Counted from the stretch's first letter, positions 26,729 through 36,209 are shown. The stretch: DNA of 64,000 nucleotides from Paraburkholderia guartelaensis (GCF_004353905.1 NZ_SMOD01000001.1:310001-374000); one strand, 5' to 3'. Numbers and translations are program-made. The notes: generated from the sequence alone by a model not told the origin.

Positions 26729-27913
26729 ATGAGCGAGAAGGGCGATTTGCGTTACTTTGACTATGCCGCGACCACCCCGGCGGACCCGCGGGTGATCGAG
26801 GCGATGTTCGGCTGTCTGGGCATGGAAGGCGACTTCGGCAACCCTGCCTCCAGCTCGCACGGCGCGGGCCAGCGGGCGCGGCGGCTCGTCGAGCAGGCGC
26901 GCAAGGACGTGGCGGCGCTCATCGGCGCCGACGCCACGGAAATCGTCTGGACTTCCGGCGCGACCGAGTCGAACAATCTCGCACTCAAGGGCTACGCGGA
27001 CCGCGCAACACAAAAGCGCCATCTCATCACGAGCCAGCTCGAGCACAAGGCCATTCTCGATACGATGACGAGCCTCGAAGCGCGCGGCATGACCGTCACG
27101 CGGCTCGCACCGGACGCGCCGGGCGAAATCACGGCAGAGGCCGTGGCCGCCGCGCTCACGCCCGACACCGGTCTCGTGTCGCTCATGCTGGTCAACAACG
27201 AGCTGGGCACGCTCACGGACGTCGCGTCGATTGCGCGCGTGGTGCATGCCGCCGGCGCGCTACTGCACGTCGATGCGGCGCAGGCGCTCGGCAAGACGCC
27301 CATCGACGTGAAAGCGATGGGCATCGACCTCCTCTCGATGTCGGCGCATAAGGTGTATGGGCCGAAGGGCATCGGTGCGATCTACGTGAGCCACGAGGCG
27401 TTCGAGCGCATCGCGCCGCAAATGCACGGCGGCGGTCACGAGCGCGGGCTGCGCTCGGGCACGCTGGCCACGCATCAAATCGTCGGCATGGGTGTGGCGT
27501 GCGTGATCGCGCGCGAGGCGCTGCAAGCGGACAGCGAGCGCATTGCGCGCCTGGGCGAGCGCCTGCTGGCCGAGGTGCTCGCGTTGCCGGGCGTCACGCT
27601 CAACGCCGCACGCGCGCAGCGCATTCCCCACACGCTGAGCCTCACGATCGATCTGCCGGGCTTCTTTCCGTTCCTGCTGACCGGTGACCTCGCGATCTCG
27701 TCGACATCGGCCTGCAACTCGGCGGCGGGCACGCCTTCGCACGTGCTCACGGCAATCGGCGTTGGCGAGGAGGCGGCAAACCGCACGGTGCGCTTGAGCC
27801 TCGGGCGCTTCACGAAGCCCGAAGACGTCGATTTCGCGGTGGACTGCATTCGTCGCGCTGTGGCGCCGTGTCTGCCGGCCGAAGCGGCCGAAGCGGCCGC
27901 AGTGCCCGCCTGA
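26729..27913 (+). CDS. Cysteine desulfurase (IscS/NifS family), orphan
   Basis: 394-residue fold-type I PLP enzyme. PLP lysine Lys208 in SAHKVYGPKG and catalytic Cys329 in STSACNSAAG are both present, so it should release sulfur from cysteine as a persulfide. No iscU, iscR, suf or tRNA-thiolation gene is adjacent, unlike the housekeeping operon; the neighbour is a TauE/SafE-type transporter. ATG 26729 is preferred; a GTG five codons upstream (26714) is possible. Its recipient is unknown. Confidence 0.9.
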   Translation: MSEKGDLRYFDYAATTPADPRVIEAMFGCLGMEGDFGNPASSSHGAGQRARRLVEQARKDVAALIGADATEIVWTSGATESNNLALKGYADRATQKRHLITSQLEHKAILDTMTSLEARGMTVTRLAPDAPGEITAEAVAAALTPDTGLVSLMLVNNELGTLTDVASIARVVHAAGALLHVDAAQALGKTPIDVKAMGIDLLSMSAHKVYGPKGIGAIYVSHEAFERIAPQMHGGGHERGLRSGTLATHQIVGMGVACVIAREALQADSERIARLGERLLAEVLALPGVTLNAARAQRIPHTLSLTIDLPGFFPFLLTGDLAISSTSACNSAAGTPSHVLTAIGVGEEAANRTVRLSLGRFTKPEDVDFAVDCIRRAVAPCLPAEAAEAAAVPA

Positions 27914-27950
27914 TCCCGCAGGTCTAAGTCACGTTGAACATCGAAACCGG

Positions 27951-28757
27951 ATGATCGTTTCACTCGTTCTTGGCGCCATGATCGGCGCGTTGCTGGGACT
28001 CACGGGCGCAGGCGGCGGCATTCTCGCCGTGCCGGCCATCGTGGTGGGAATGGGCTGGCCCATGCAGCAGGCCACGCCGGTCGCCCTGATCGCCGTGGCG
28101 AGCAGCGCGGGGATCGGCGCGCTCGAAGCCTTCCGAAATCGTCTCGTGCGCTATCGCGCGGCGTTCTGCATGGCGCTCGCGGGCGTGCCGACCACCTGGC
28201 TCGGCGTGCGCCTCGCTCAAGCCATGCCGCAACGCCTGCTGCTCGCGCTCTTTGCCGGCGTGATGCTGTTCGTCGCCGTGCGGTTGCTGCGTCAAACCAT
28301 CGGGAAAAAGCGCGCGCTGCAGGAAGCGTCGCCGCTTTGCGTGGGCCGCGTCAATCCCGACACCGGCCGCCTCGTGTGGTCGAAAGCGACGGCGCTCGCG
28401 CTGGCGTCGACCGGCGCGTTGACGGGTCTGATGACGGGCCTGCTCGGCGTGGGAGGCGGCTTCATCATCGTGCCCATGTTGCGCAAGCTCACGAACATTT
28501 CCATGCACGGCATCGTCGCGACGTCGTTGATGGTCATCGCGCTCGTAGGCTCAGGCGGCGTGGTGGCGACGGTCCTGCACGGCGTGCCGCTGCGGCTCGA
28601 CCTCACGCTGTGGTTCAGCGTCGCCACCGTCGTCGGCATGATGCTGGGGCGTCACGTTTCGCACCGCGTTTCCGCGCGGCATACGCAGATGGGCTTCGCC
28701 GCCATTCTGGTGTGCGTGGCGTGCGGCATGCTCGCCAAGGTGGCGCTCGGTTATTGA
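27951..28757 (+). CDS. TauE/SafE-family membrane transporter
   Basis: 268 residues with about eight membrane helices. The duplicated glycine-rich segments LTGAGGGILAVPAIV and LGVGGGFIIVPMLRKL are the family hallmark. Members export or import sulfite, sulfoacetate or other sulfur anions, though many are uncharacterised. It starts 37 bases after the cysteine desulfurase and is probably co-transcribed, which favours a sulfur-related substrate. Convergent with the following LysR gene. Confidence 0.87.
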   Translation: MIVSLVLGAMIGALLGLTGAGGGILAVPAIVVGMGWPMQQATPVALIAVASSAGIGALEAFRNRLVRYRAAFCMALAGVPTTWLGVRLAQAMPQRLLLALFAGVMLFVAVRLLRQTIGKKRALQEASPLCVGRVNPDTGRLVWSKATALALASTGALTGLMTGLLGVGGGFIIVPMLRKLTNISMHGIVATSLMVIALVGSGGVVATVLHGVPLRLDLTLWFSVATVVGMMLGRHVSHRVSARHTQMGFAAILVCVACGMLAKVALGY

Positions 28758-28777
28758 GCCTTGCGCTTGATTCGCGC

Positions 28778-29686
28778 TCAACCGGCCTCGGCGAGAAAGA
28801 CGCGGATTTCGTCGGCGAGCCAGTCACGCACGGCGCGCACCTTGGGGTCGTCGCGGCTGCCGATGCGGTAGACGAGATCATGCCCGCGCTCGGACTCGAG
28901 ACGCAACTGCGGGAACGGCGCGACGAGCCGTCCGGCCGCGATGTCGTCAGCCACGATCACGCTGCGCCCCAGCGCGACGCCTTCCCCGCGGATTGCCGCT
29001 TCGATCGCGAGGCTCCCATGGCTGTATGCCGTGCCGCGATCGCTGCGCACGCCGCTCAATCCCGCCAGCGCCAGCCATTGCTCCCAGTTCGCGAGCATGC
29101 CGCCCTCGTGCAGCAAGGTGCAGCGCGCGAGACTCTCGACCGATGCCATGCCGCCCATCTTCTCCCGATAGTCAGCACTGCAAACCGGCGTCACGGTTTC
29201 GTCGAGAATGCGCTCGGCCAGCACGCGCGGATAGCGGCCGCTGCCGTAGCGTATCGCCACATCGACATCCGAGTCGTTGAGATCGACGTATTTGTCGGTC
29301 ACGTCGAGGTGGACGTCGAGTTCCGGATGGCGCGTCTTGAGGCGATGCAGACGCGGCGCGAGCCAACGGTTCGCGAAGGACACACTGGCGTTGATCTTCA
29401 GGCGCGTGACGCTGTCGTGCGTGCGCAGGCGCTCGGACTCCTTGGTCAATTCAGCGAGCGCGCGGTTCACGGCCAGCAGGAACTCGGCGCCCGCTTCGGT
29501 CAGGACGATGCGACGCGTGAGGCGCTGGAACAGCGCCACGCCCAGATGGCTCTCGAGCGTCTTGATGTGCCGGCTCACGGCGCCATGTGTGACGTGCAGT
29601 TCCTGCGCCGCCAGCGTCATGCTGAGGAGCCGCCCGGTGGCTTCAAAGGCGCGCAGGGTTTGCAGCGGGGGAAGGCGGTCGAACAT
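28778..29686 (-). CDS. LysR-family regulator (GcvA-like)
   Basis: 302 residues with an N-terminal helix-turn-helix (LSMTLAAQELHVTHGAVSRHIKTLESHLG) and substrate-binding domain. The opening FDRLPPLQTLRAFEATGRL is typical of GcvA-like regulators, so ATG 29686 is chosen over an upstream in-frame ATG at 29728. Divergent from the membrane protein at 29865 (178 bases) and convergent with the TauE/SafE gene; the former is the likelier target. Confidence 0.88.
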   Translation of the reverse strand: MFDRLPPLQTLRAFEATGRLLSMTLAAQELHVTHGAVSRHIKTLESHLGVALFQRLTRRIVLTEAGAEFLLAVNRALAELTKESERLRTHDSVTRLKINASVSFANRWLAPRLHRLKTRHPELDVHLDVTDKYVDLNDSDVDVAIRYGSGRYPRVLAERILDETVTPVCSADYREKMGGMASVESLARCTLLHEGGMLANWEQWLALAGLSGVRSDRGTAYSHGSLAIEAAIRGEGVALGRSVIVADDIAAGRLVAPFPQLRLESERGHDLVYRIGSRDDPKVRAVRDWLADEIRVFLAEAG

Positions 29687-29864
29687 GGAGCGGGATGGGT
29701 GTCGTACGTGTGAGTTTTGCTCACGCATTATATGACGACAAATGGTTTGTCAGCCACGTCGACGGCCTTCAATATGGGCATAAAGCCGCAGGACGTAACG
29801 TAACCAGTGCTACGCCCGCGGCGCATTCCTGAAAGTTGGCATTCTCCGCATTGCGTCGCTCATC

Positions 29865-30668
29865 ATGGATCTTCTGCTTTTCAAGCTCGTCTTTACGCCC
29901 TTGTTGCTGATGGCCGCCAGTCTCGCTGCTCGCCGCTGGGGCGAAGCGGTCGGCGGGTTGCTCGTGGGCCTGCCGCTCACATCGGGGCCAGTCTCGGTTT
30001 TTCTCGCGCTCGAGCACGGACCGGCGTTCGCCGCGCAAGCGACGGCGGGATCGCTCGTCGCAACGGCCGCGCAGGCGGCGTTTTGCGTCGTCTATTGCAG
30101 ACTCGCGGCGCGCGGGTGGAAGTTGGCGTTGGCAGGCGCAGGCGCAACATTCGCCCTCGTGGCCCTCGTGCTGCAATGGAGCGCGCTGCCTACGCATGGT
30201 CTTTATCTCTTCGCCATTCTGGCCATCGCTCTGGCGCTGAACCTGATTCCCAACAAGCCGGCAAGAACGGTGCGCCTTTCGCCGCCGTGGTGGGATTTGC
30301 CGTCGCGCATGATGCTCATTGCGGGCCTTGTGGTGAGCGTCACGCTGATCGCGCCTTACGTCGGACCGGAGGCGAGCGGCGTGCTCGCGTCGTTCCCGTT
30401 CATGGCGATCATCCTTGCCGTGTTCGCGCACCGGCTGATCGGCCATGAAGCGGCGCAGCAACTGATGCGCGGCATGACTACGGGCTTGCTGGGATTTGCG
30501 TCCTTCTTCTTCGTGCTGAGCCTCACGCTCACGCACTGGAATCTGCTGGCCGCCTACGGGACAGCGATAATCTGCGTGCTCACGATCCAGGCGATTTCCC
30601 TGTACCGCATGCGTCTGCCGACACCGTGCCTGCACGGCAAGGCCAAGCCCGAAGGCAGCACGCCGTAA
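29865..30668 (+). CDS. Unknown polytopic membrane protein
   Basis: 267 residues, about eight hydrophobic helices, with a conserved-looking GGLLVGLPLTSGPVSVFLALEHG near the start and GVLASFPFMAIILAVF in the second half. The two halves both contain a G-x-x-x-[GS]-[FL]-P pattern, hinting at an internal duplication. Not a family I can name. Divergently transcribed from the GcvA-like LysR gene. Possibly a transporter. Confidence 0.7.
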   Translation: MDLLLFKLVFTPLLLMAASLAARRWGEAVGGLLVGLPLTSGPVSVFLALEHGPAFAAQATAGSLVATAAQAAFCVVYCRLAARGWKLALAGAGATFALVALVLQWSALPTHGLYLFAILAIALALNLIPNKPARTVRLSPPWWDLPSRMMLIAGLVVSVTLIAPYVGPEASGVLASFPFMAIILAVFAHRLIGHEAAQQLMRGMTTGLLGFASFFFVLSLTLTHWNLLAAYGTAIICVLTIQAISLYRMRLPTPCLHGKAKPEGSTP

Positions 30669-30831
30669 CGGCTGGCTCCATGTCTCCCGGGCCTGGGCGG
30701 GCGTCGCCGCGCTTGCTGCGCTGCATCGCAGGACTTTGGCTTCGGGGGCGGGCCAACGACTCATAGCCCATGGTGGATGGCCTACACTACAAAACCGGCG
30801 GATGCGGCCACTTCCGCGCCGCCGGCCCGCC

Positions 30832-31101
30832 ATGGCGCACATCTTCTTCGCAGCTTCGATTCAGCGGCACGTCGCGACGCCCGAGCGCGAGATCGACGCG
30901 CACACGCTTCGCGAAGCGTTCGATGCCGTGTTTGCCGAGCAGCCGCGTTTGCGCGGCTATATCCTCGACGATCAGGGCGCATTGCGAAAACATCTGGCGG
31001 TATTCGTGGACGGCGTTCGGCTACGCGACCGGGAGCATTTGAGCGATGCGCTCGACGAGGAGAGCCGGGTGTACGTCGTGCAAGCGCTATCCGGCGGATG
31101 A
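30832..31101 (+). CDS. MoaD/ThiS-like ubiquitin-fold protein with C-terminal GG
   Basis: 89 residues. The pattern of beta-grasp segments and the C-terminal tail VYVVQALSGG, ending exactly in Gly-Gly, match MoaD/ThiS sulfur-carrier proteins that are adenylated and thiocarboxylated at the terminal glycine. No moa, mob or thi gene is nearby. The next gene, 58 bases downstream, encodes an Asp-box propeller, and the two look like one operon. The start is chosen at the ATG beginning MAHIFF; an upstream frame extension is low-complexity. Function unknown. Confidence 0.75.
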   Translation: MAHIFFAASIQRHVATPEREIDAHTLREAFDAVFAEQPRLRGYILDDQGALRKHLAVFVDGVRLRDREHLSDALDEESRVYVVQALSGG

Positions 31102-31159
31102 GCCACAGCTTCGCATGAGACCAGGGCGCTGACTCTGGGTCGACAGGAGGACACGCGAG

Positions 31160-32278
31160 ATGAGCGATCGATTGCTAGTCGCAACCCGCAAGGGACTGTT
31201 CGTTCTGCAAGCCGATGGAGAGGGCGGCTGGACAATCGGCGAACCTGAATTCGTCGGCGAGCCGGTGAGCATGGTGATGCCCGACGCGCGCGACGGCTCG
31301 CTCTATGCCGCACTCAACCTGGGTCACTTCGGCGTGAAGCTGCATCGCCGGCGTGCGGGCATGGCGGACTGGGAAGAATGCGCGGTGCCCGTCTATCCGC
31401 CACAGCCTGCCGAGGAGATCCAGGCCAGCGAACCGGATGCATTGGGCCGCCTGCCCGCGCCGTGGTCGCTCCAGCAGATCTGGTCGCTCGAACCGGGCGG
31501 CGCGGATGAGCCGGGCGTGCTGTGGGCGGGCACGATACCGGGCGGCCTGTTCCGCTCCGCCGACGGCGGCGACACCTGGGAACTCAATCGCCCGCTGTGG
31601 GACCGCCCGGAGCGGCGCGAATGGGCGGGCGGCGGCTACGACTCGCCGGGCATTCACTCGGTGATGGTCGATCCGCGCGACAGCCGGCACGTGACGGTCG
31701 GCGTGTCGTGCGGCGGCGTCTGGCAGACGGGCGACGGCGGCGCGACCTGGCGCCTCACCGCCGAGGGCATGGAAGCCGACTACATGCCGCCCGAGCGGCG
31801 CGGCGAACCCAACGCGCAAGACCCGCACCGCGTCGTGCAATGCGCGGCGAATCCGGATGTGCTGTGGACACAGCATCACTGCGCGATCTTCCGCTCGACC
31901 GATGGCGCGGCCCACTGGCGCCGCATCGAAGCGCAGCCGTCCAGCTTCGGATTCGCGGTCGCGGTGCATCCGCGCGAGCCGGACACCGCGTGGTTCGTGC
32001 CGGCCCAAAAAGACCAGTACCGCGTACCCGTGGATGGCAAGTTCGTCGTGACCCGCACGCGTGACGGCGGGCGCACGTTCGAGCGCTTCTCGAACGGGCT
32101 GCCGGGCGCACCGGCGTACGACCTCGTATACCGGCATGGACTCGACATCGACGATACCGGCACGCGCCTCGCGATGGGCTCGACGACGGGCGCGCTGTGG
32201 ACCTCGGACGATGGCGGCGAAAACTGGCAGCTCGTTTCGGCCCACTTGCCGCCGGTGTATTGCGTGCGATTCGGGTGA
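31160..32278 (+). CDS. Asp-box (BNR) beta-propeller, sialidase/Vps10-like
   Basis: 372 residues with at least five Asp-box motifs (RSADGGDTW, QTGDGGATW, RSTDGAAHW, TRDGGRTF, TSDDGGENW), forming a propeller of the sialidase/Vps10 type. It lacks a signal peptide and the arginine triad of true sialidases was not recognised, so it is probably not an exo-sialidase. An AGGAGG site lies 9 bases before the ATG. It is paired with the MoaD/ThiS-like gene. It opens with VATRKGLFVLQ, as in cytoplasmic relatives of unknown function. Confidence 0.82.
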   Translation: MSDRLLVATRKGLFVLQADGEGGWTIGEPEFVGEPVSMVMPDARDGSLYAALNLGHFGVKLHRRRAGMADWEECAVPVYPPQPAEEIQASEPDALGRLPAPWSLQQIWSLEPGGADEPGVLWAGTIPGGLFRSADGGDTWELNRPLWDRPERREWAGGGYDSPGIHSVMVDPRDSRHVTVGVSCGGVWQTGDGGATWRLTAEGMEADYMPPERRGEPNAQDPHRVVQCAANPDVLWTQHHCAIFRSTDGAAHWRRIEAQPSSFGFAVAVHPREPDTAWFVPAQKDQYRVPVDGKFVVTRTRDGGRTFERFSNGLPGAPAYDLVYRHGLDIDDTGTRLAMGSTTGALWTSDDGGENWQLVSAHLPPVYCVRFG

Positions 32279-32308
32279 CGGCGCGCAGCCGCACCCGAAC
32301 CCGCCTCG

Positions 32309-33664
32309 CTACGCGCGCAGCGGCCTCAACCCCGCTCGCACTTCCGCAGCGAACAGTTGCGGCTGCTCCCATGCCGCAAAGTGGCCGCCCTTGTCGGGCC
32401 GGTTGTAGTAGATGAGGTCGTGATAGGCGCGCTCGGTCCAGTTGCGCGGCGCCTGGTAGGTCTCGCGCGGGAACACGCTCACTGCGGCCGGCACCGATAC
32501 ATCGGCGGCCGCGATGAAGTTGAAATGCGACTCCCAGTAGAAGCGCGCGGCTGAGATGCCCGTATTCGTCAGCCAGTAGAGCGTGATGTCGTCGAGTACG
32601 TCGTCGCGCGTCATTGCCCCCGACGATTCACCGTTGACGTCGCGCCCATACACAGCTGAAGTCAGCGCCGCTGCCGGCTGGATATAGCCGTCGCCGTGAT
32701 CGAGGAGCCAGCTGGCCAGCGCGATTGGCGAGTCCGAGAGTCCATAGAGCGTCTGCGGGCGCGTGCTCTGTTCGAGCAGGTAGGCGCGCCGCGATTTGGC
32801 TGCGCTCGCGAGCTGCTCGTAAGTGCGCTTTTCTTCGTCGCTGAGACTGGCTGGCGGCGGCGAGCCGGCTTGCAGCGCCTTGGCGATTTCGGGCGGAATC
32901 GTCGCCGGGAAATTCACGTGAATGCCGAGCAGTTCCGGCGGCGCCTGCTTGGCCATCACGTTGGCGACTATGCCACCCAGGTCGCCGCCTTGCGCCGCGA
33001 ACTTTTCGTAGCCAAGGCGCTTCATCAGCACGACCCATGCACGCGCGGTCCGCTCGGGACCCCAGCCCACCTCGGTCGGCCTGGCCGAGAAGCCGTAGCC
33101 CGGCAGCGACGGAATCACGAGGTGAAAGGCGTCTGAGGCGCTCGCGCCGTAGGCCGTGGGATTGGTCAGCGGATCGATGATCTTGAACTGTTCGATGACG
33201 GAGCCCGGCCAGCCGTGCGTCACGATGAGCGGCATCGCGTTCTCGTGTTTCGAGCGCACATGTATGAAGTGGATGTCGAGTCCGTCGATTTCGGTCATGT
33301 AATTCGGCAGCGAGTTCAGTTTCGCTTCGCAGCGCCGCCAGTCGTAATCGGTCGACCAGTGGCGCGCGACCTCCTGCATCATCGCGAGCGGCACGCCTTG
33401 CGACTCGTCGTTCACGGTCTCCTTGTCGGGCCAGCGCGTGGCCTTGATGCGGCGGCGAAGATCGACGAGCTGTGCCTCGGGCACGTGCACGCGCAGCGGA
33501 CGAATCGCGGTCTTGTCGCCGTTCGCCGCCGGCTTCGCTTCGGTCATGTCTTGCTGGGATTGTGCGAACGCGAGCTGGCTGAACGAGGCCGCCGCCACGG
33601 CGGCTGCAGTCGCGCCAACGAAACGGCGGCGTGATAGCGATTGAAGCAAAAGATTGTCAGACAT
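32309..33664 (-). CDS. Tat-exported epoxide hydrolase (EHN + alpha/beta hydrolase)
   Basis: 451 residues: twin-arginine signal (LSRRRFVGATAAAVAAAS), an epoxide-hydrolase N-terminal domain (PLRVHVPEAQLVDLRRRI onward), then an alpha/beta-hydrolase core. Oxyanion motif HGWPGS, nucleophile Asp in AQGGDLGG, a candidate acid-assisting Tyr in ARFYWE and the catalytic His in DKGGHFAAWE are visible. Predicted to hydrate epoxides outside the cytoplasm. Start at 33664 has a GGAG site; an ATG 21 bases upstream is less likely. Head-to-head with a second Tat-exported hydrolase at 34101. Confidence 0.88.
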   Translation of the reverse strand: MSDNLLLQSLSRRRFVGATAAAVAAASFSQLAFAQSQQDMTEAKPAANGDKTAIRPLRVHVPEAQLVDLRRRIKATRWPDKETVNDESQGVPLAMMQEVARHWSTDYDWRRCEAKLNSLPNYMTEIDGLDIHFIHVRSKHENAMPLIVTHGWPGSVIEQFKIIDPLTNPTAYGASASDAFHLVIPSLPGYGFSARPTEVGWGPERTARAWVVLMKRLGYEKFAAQGGDLGGIVANVMAKQAPPELLGIHVNFPATIPPEIAKALQAGSPPPASLSDEEKRTYEQLASAAKSRRAYLLEQSTRPQTLYGLSDSPIALASWLLDHGDGYIQPAAALTSAVYGRDVNGESSGAMTRDDVLDDITLYWLTNTGISAARFYWESHFNFIAAADVSVPAAVSVFPRETYQAPRNWTERAYHDLIYYNRPDKGGHFAAWEQPQLFAAEVRAGLRPLRA

Positions 33665-34100
33665 AAGAACTCCAGTTGCTGGCATGAAAGGCGGCGGCGC
33701 TTGTCGATACCAAGTGCCGTCGCGGCGATGAGCGCATGCTGGCGCTTGTCGCGAGGTGAGAGCAGTCAGGGTGTGGGTGAATCAGCATCGCAACTGCATT
33801 GTTTGGATAACTTAATAATTAAGGTGCGCACTAGCGGCGCGAAGTATCCCGGTCAGATGCGGCGTGTCATATTCGTGAACGTTCGCGATTGGCGGCGGGG
33901 TCCGCGTATTGGAGCGTCCCGATGTATCCCCTGCGTGTCGGGCGGGACCACTTTGTGTATGCGCATGTGTCTGTGCGCCACGCAGATACGTAGCGATACA
34001 AGGCCCGGCGCGGCGCACTGCGCAAACCGATGTAACAGCGCTCCCCTATACTGCCCGGGCCCGCCGTACACCACGGCGCAAACAAGGAGCGAGAGCGAAA
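33665..34100. other. Divergent regulatory region between two exported hydrolases
   Basis: 436 bases with no credible gene. It holds an AT-rich core with the 13-base palindrome CTTAATAATTAAG at 33811-33823 inside otherwise GC-rich DNA, a good candidate for an operator or promoter. A clear AAGGAG ribosome-binding site for the plus-strand gene lies at 34084-34089. A frame open from 33909 is only upstream extension of the next gene. Confidence 0.45.
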
Positions 34101-35153
34101 ATGCCCGAGAAAATCGATACGCGCCGCCGCAGCTTGCTGGGAACGGGAGCCTTGATGCTCGCTGCCGCGCAGCTCGGCACGCCGGGCGCGGCGAAGGCGC
34201 AGAGCGCCACACCGAAAGCCGCGCCGTTACCGCCCGTCAAGCCCGGCAGCCACACCTCGTTCGCGGCGCTCAAGCAGGTCAATGCGGGGCTGCTCAACGT
34301 GGGCTACGCCGAGGACGGTCCCGCCGACGGGCCGCCGGTCATCCTGCTGCACGGTTGGCCCTACGACATCCATAGCTTCGTCGATGTCGCGCCGCTGCTC
34401 GCTTCGCGCGGCTATCGCGTGATCGTTCCGTATCTGCGTGGCTACGGCACCACACGCTTTCTCGCCGCCGATACCTTGCGCAACGGTCAGCCCACCGCGG
34501 TGGCGACCGATATCGTCGCGCTCATGGACGCACTCAAGATTCGTCAGCCGATTCTCGCGGGCTTCGACTGGGGCGCGCGCACGGCGGACATCATCGCGGC
34601 GCTCTGGCCGCAGCGCTGCAAGGCGCTCGTTTCGGTGAGCGGCTATCTGATCGGCAGCCAGAAAACGGGCATGACGCCGCTGCCGCCCGAAGGCGAGTTT
34701 CAGTGGTGGTACCAGTTCTACTTCGCGACCGACCGCGGCCGCGCCGGCTACCACGAATACACGCACGATTTCGCGAAGCTGATCTGGCGGCAGGCCTCGC
34801 CGAAATGGCAGTTCGACGACGCCACGTTCGATCGCAGCGCAACCGCCTTCGACAATCCCGATCACGTGGATATCACGATCCACAACTATCGCTGGCGGCT
34901 GGGACTCGCGCCAGGCGAAGCAAAGTACGACGAATACGAGGCGCGGCTCGTGCCGGGGCCGACCATCGGCGTGCCCGCGATCACTCTCGAAGGCGACGCG
35001 AACGGCGCGCCCCATGCGCCGCCCAGCGCCTATGCGAGCAAGTTCACCGGGAAATACGAGCACCGGGTGATCACGGGCGGGATCGGGCACAACCTGCCGC
35101 AGGAAGCACCGCAGGCCTTCGCGCAAGCCGTGGTCGACGTGGACGCCTTCTAG
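34101..35153 (+). CDS. Tat-exported alpha/beta hydrolase, epoxide hydrolase/dehalogenase-like
   Basis: 350 residues. Twin-arginine signal near the N-terminus (DTRRRSLLGTGALML, cleavage near AKA-QS), then an alpha/beta-hydrolase fold. Visible are oxyanion motif LLHGWPYD, nucleophile Asp156 in GFDWGARTA (the Asp type used by epoxide hydrolases and haloalkane dehalogenases) and a C-terminal catalytic His in GGIGHNLPQEAP. Substrate not deducible. The start is taken at 34101, giving the Tat signal. Convergent (7 bases) with the LysR gene. Confidence 0.87.
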   Translation: MPEKIDTRRRSLLGTGALMLAAAQLGTPGAAKAQSATPKAAPLPPVKPGSHTSFAALKQVNAGLLNVGYAEDGPADGPPVILLHGWPYDIHSFVDVAPLLASRGYRVIVPYLRGYGTTRFLAADTLRNGQPTAVATDIVALMDALKIRQPILAGFDWGARTADIIAALWPQRCKALVSVSGYLIGSQKTGMTPLPPEGEFQWWYQFYFATDRGRAGYHEYTHDFAKLIWRQASPKWQFDDATFDRSATAFDNPDHVDITIHNYRWRLGLAPGEAKYDEYEARLVPGPTIGVPAITLEGDANGAPHAPPSAYASKFTGKYEHRVITGGIGHNLPQEAPQAFAQAVVDVDAF

Positions 35154-35160
35154 CCCGCAT

Positions 35161-36078
35161 TCATCCCGCAGGCTGGAACATCGTCATGCGCTGCAGGATC
35201 CAGTCGAGCAGCTCATGCGCGGCCGCGACGAGCGGCCGCCCCGACTTCACGAGCACGCGCGCCTTCGTGCCTCGAAAGAGCGCGTGCTCGATCGGTATGG
35301 TCACGAGTTCGCCGGCTTGGATCTCGCGCGCGGCGGCAAACTCGCCGATCAGCGTCGCGAAGTTTTCCACGGCGACAAAACGCTTGAGCGCGGTAAGCGA
35401 ATTCGTGGTGAGCGTCGCGCGTATCTCGACGTTCTCCGCGAATGCCAGCATTTTCGCGAGATGCCCGATGCCGAACGTGCTGGGCATCAACGCGAGCGGC
35501 CACGCGAGGAGATCGTCGATCGTGACGGGCGTGCCCCGCAGCGCGAGCGGATGGTCGCGGCGCACCAGCAGCACGACGGGCTGCGCTGAACTCGCTCGGT
35601 ATTCGATGCGCTCATGCGGCGGCGGATTGAACGCCAGGCCGATATGCGCGCGGCTTTCGGCAACCTCACCCAGCACGTCGTCGACGGGGAGCATCGTGAG
35701 GCTCACATCGAGCTTCGGATATTGCGCGCAGAACGGCGTGATGACCTCGTCGACGAGCGCATCCACGTAGCCTTCGCTCACGGCCAGATCGACGCGGCCT
35801 TGCTGAAGCCCACGCAACGCGTGTAACTGGTCCTCGAACTTCTCCTGCTGCGCGCGATAGCCGCGCCAGAACTCCAGCAGATGCGCCGCCGCTTCGGTGG
35901 GCTTCACGCCGCGCGCCTGGCGCTCGAACAGTTGCGCGCCCAGTTCGTCCTCCAGCAGCTTGATTTGCCGCGTAATGACCGAGGGCGATGTGTTCAGGCT
36001 GTCCGCCGCGCCGCGGATCGTGCCGTGCGTGAGCACCTCGTGGAAATAACGCAGCCGCTGCTGATTGATTTCGCGCAT
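35161..36078 (-). CDS. LysR-family regulator
   Basis: 305 residues with N-terminal winged helix ([20 protein letters not shown] and [17 protein letters not shown]) and LysR ligand-binding domain. ATG at 36078, with GAGGGCG upstream, is preferred to a start 39 codons earlier. Divergent from the ACS-type MFS transporter at 36210 with 131 bases between starts, so that transporter and the M81 peptidase behind it are its likely targets. Confidence 0.9.
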   Translation of the reverse strand: MREINQQRLRYFHEVLTHGTIRGAADSLNTSPSVITRQIKLLEDELGAQLFERQARGVKPTEAAAHLLEFWRGYRAQQEKFEDQLHALRGLQQGRVDLAVSEGYVDALVDEVITPFCAQYPKLDVSLTMLPVDDVLGEVAESRAHIGLAFNPPPHERIEYRASSAQPVVLLVRRDHPLALRGTPVTIDDLLAWPLALMPSTFGIGHLAKMLAFAENVEIRATLTTNSLTALKRFVAVENFATLIGEFAAAREIQAGELVTIPIEHALFRGTKARVLVKSGRPLVAAAHELLDWILQRMTMFQPAG

Positions 36079-36209
36079 CGCGCCCTCGTTCGCGTAAAGG
36101 GACTGTTGCCTGAAAAAGAACGATATGTGAACTTTGTTGCTCTTGCTAGCGAAGTATGCCCTGGCCAGGATGGTATTGCGCACGACGCCCACCAAACAGG
36201 AGACAGGAC

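Noticed and set aside
31160..32278. True exo-sialidase
   Set aside because: Asp-boxes are present but the arginine triad and signal peptide expected of a sialidase were not recognised.
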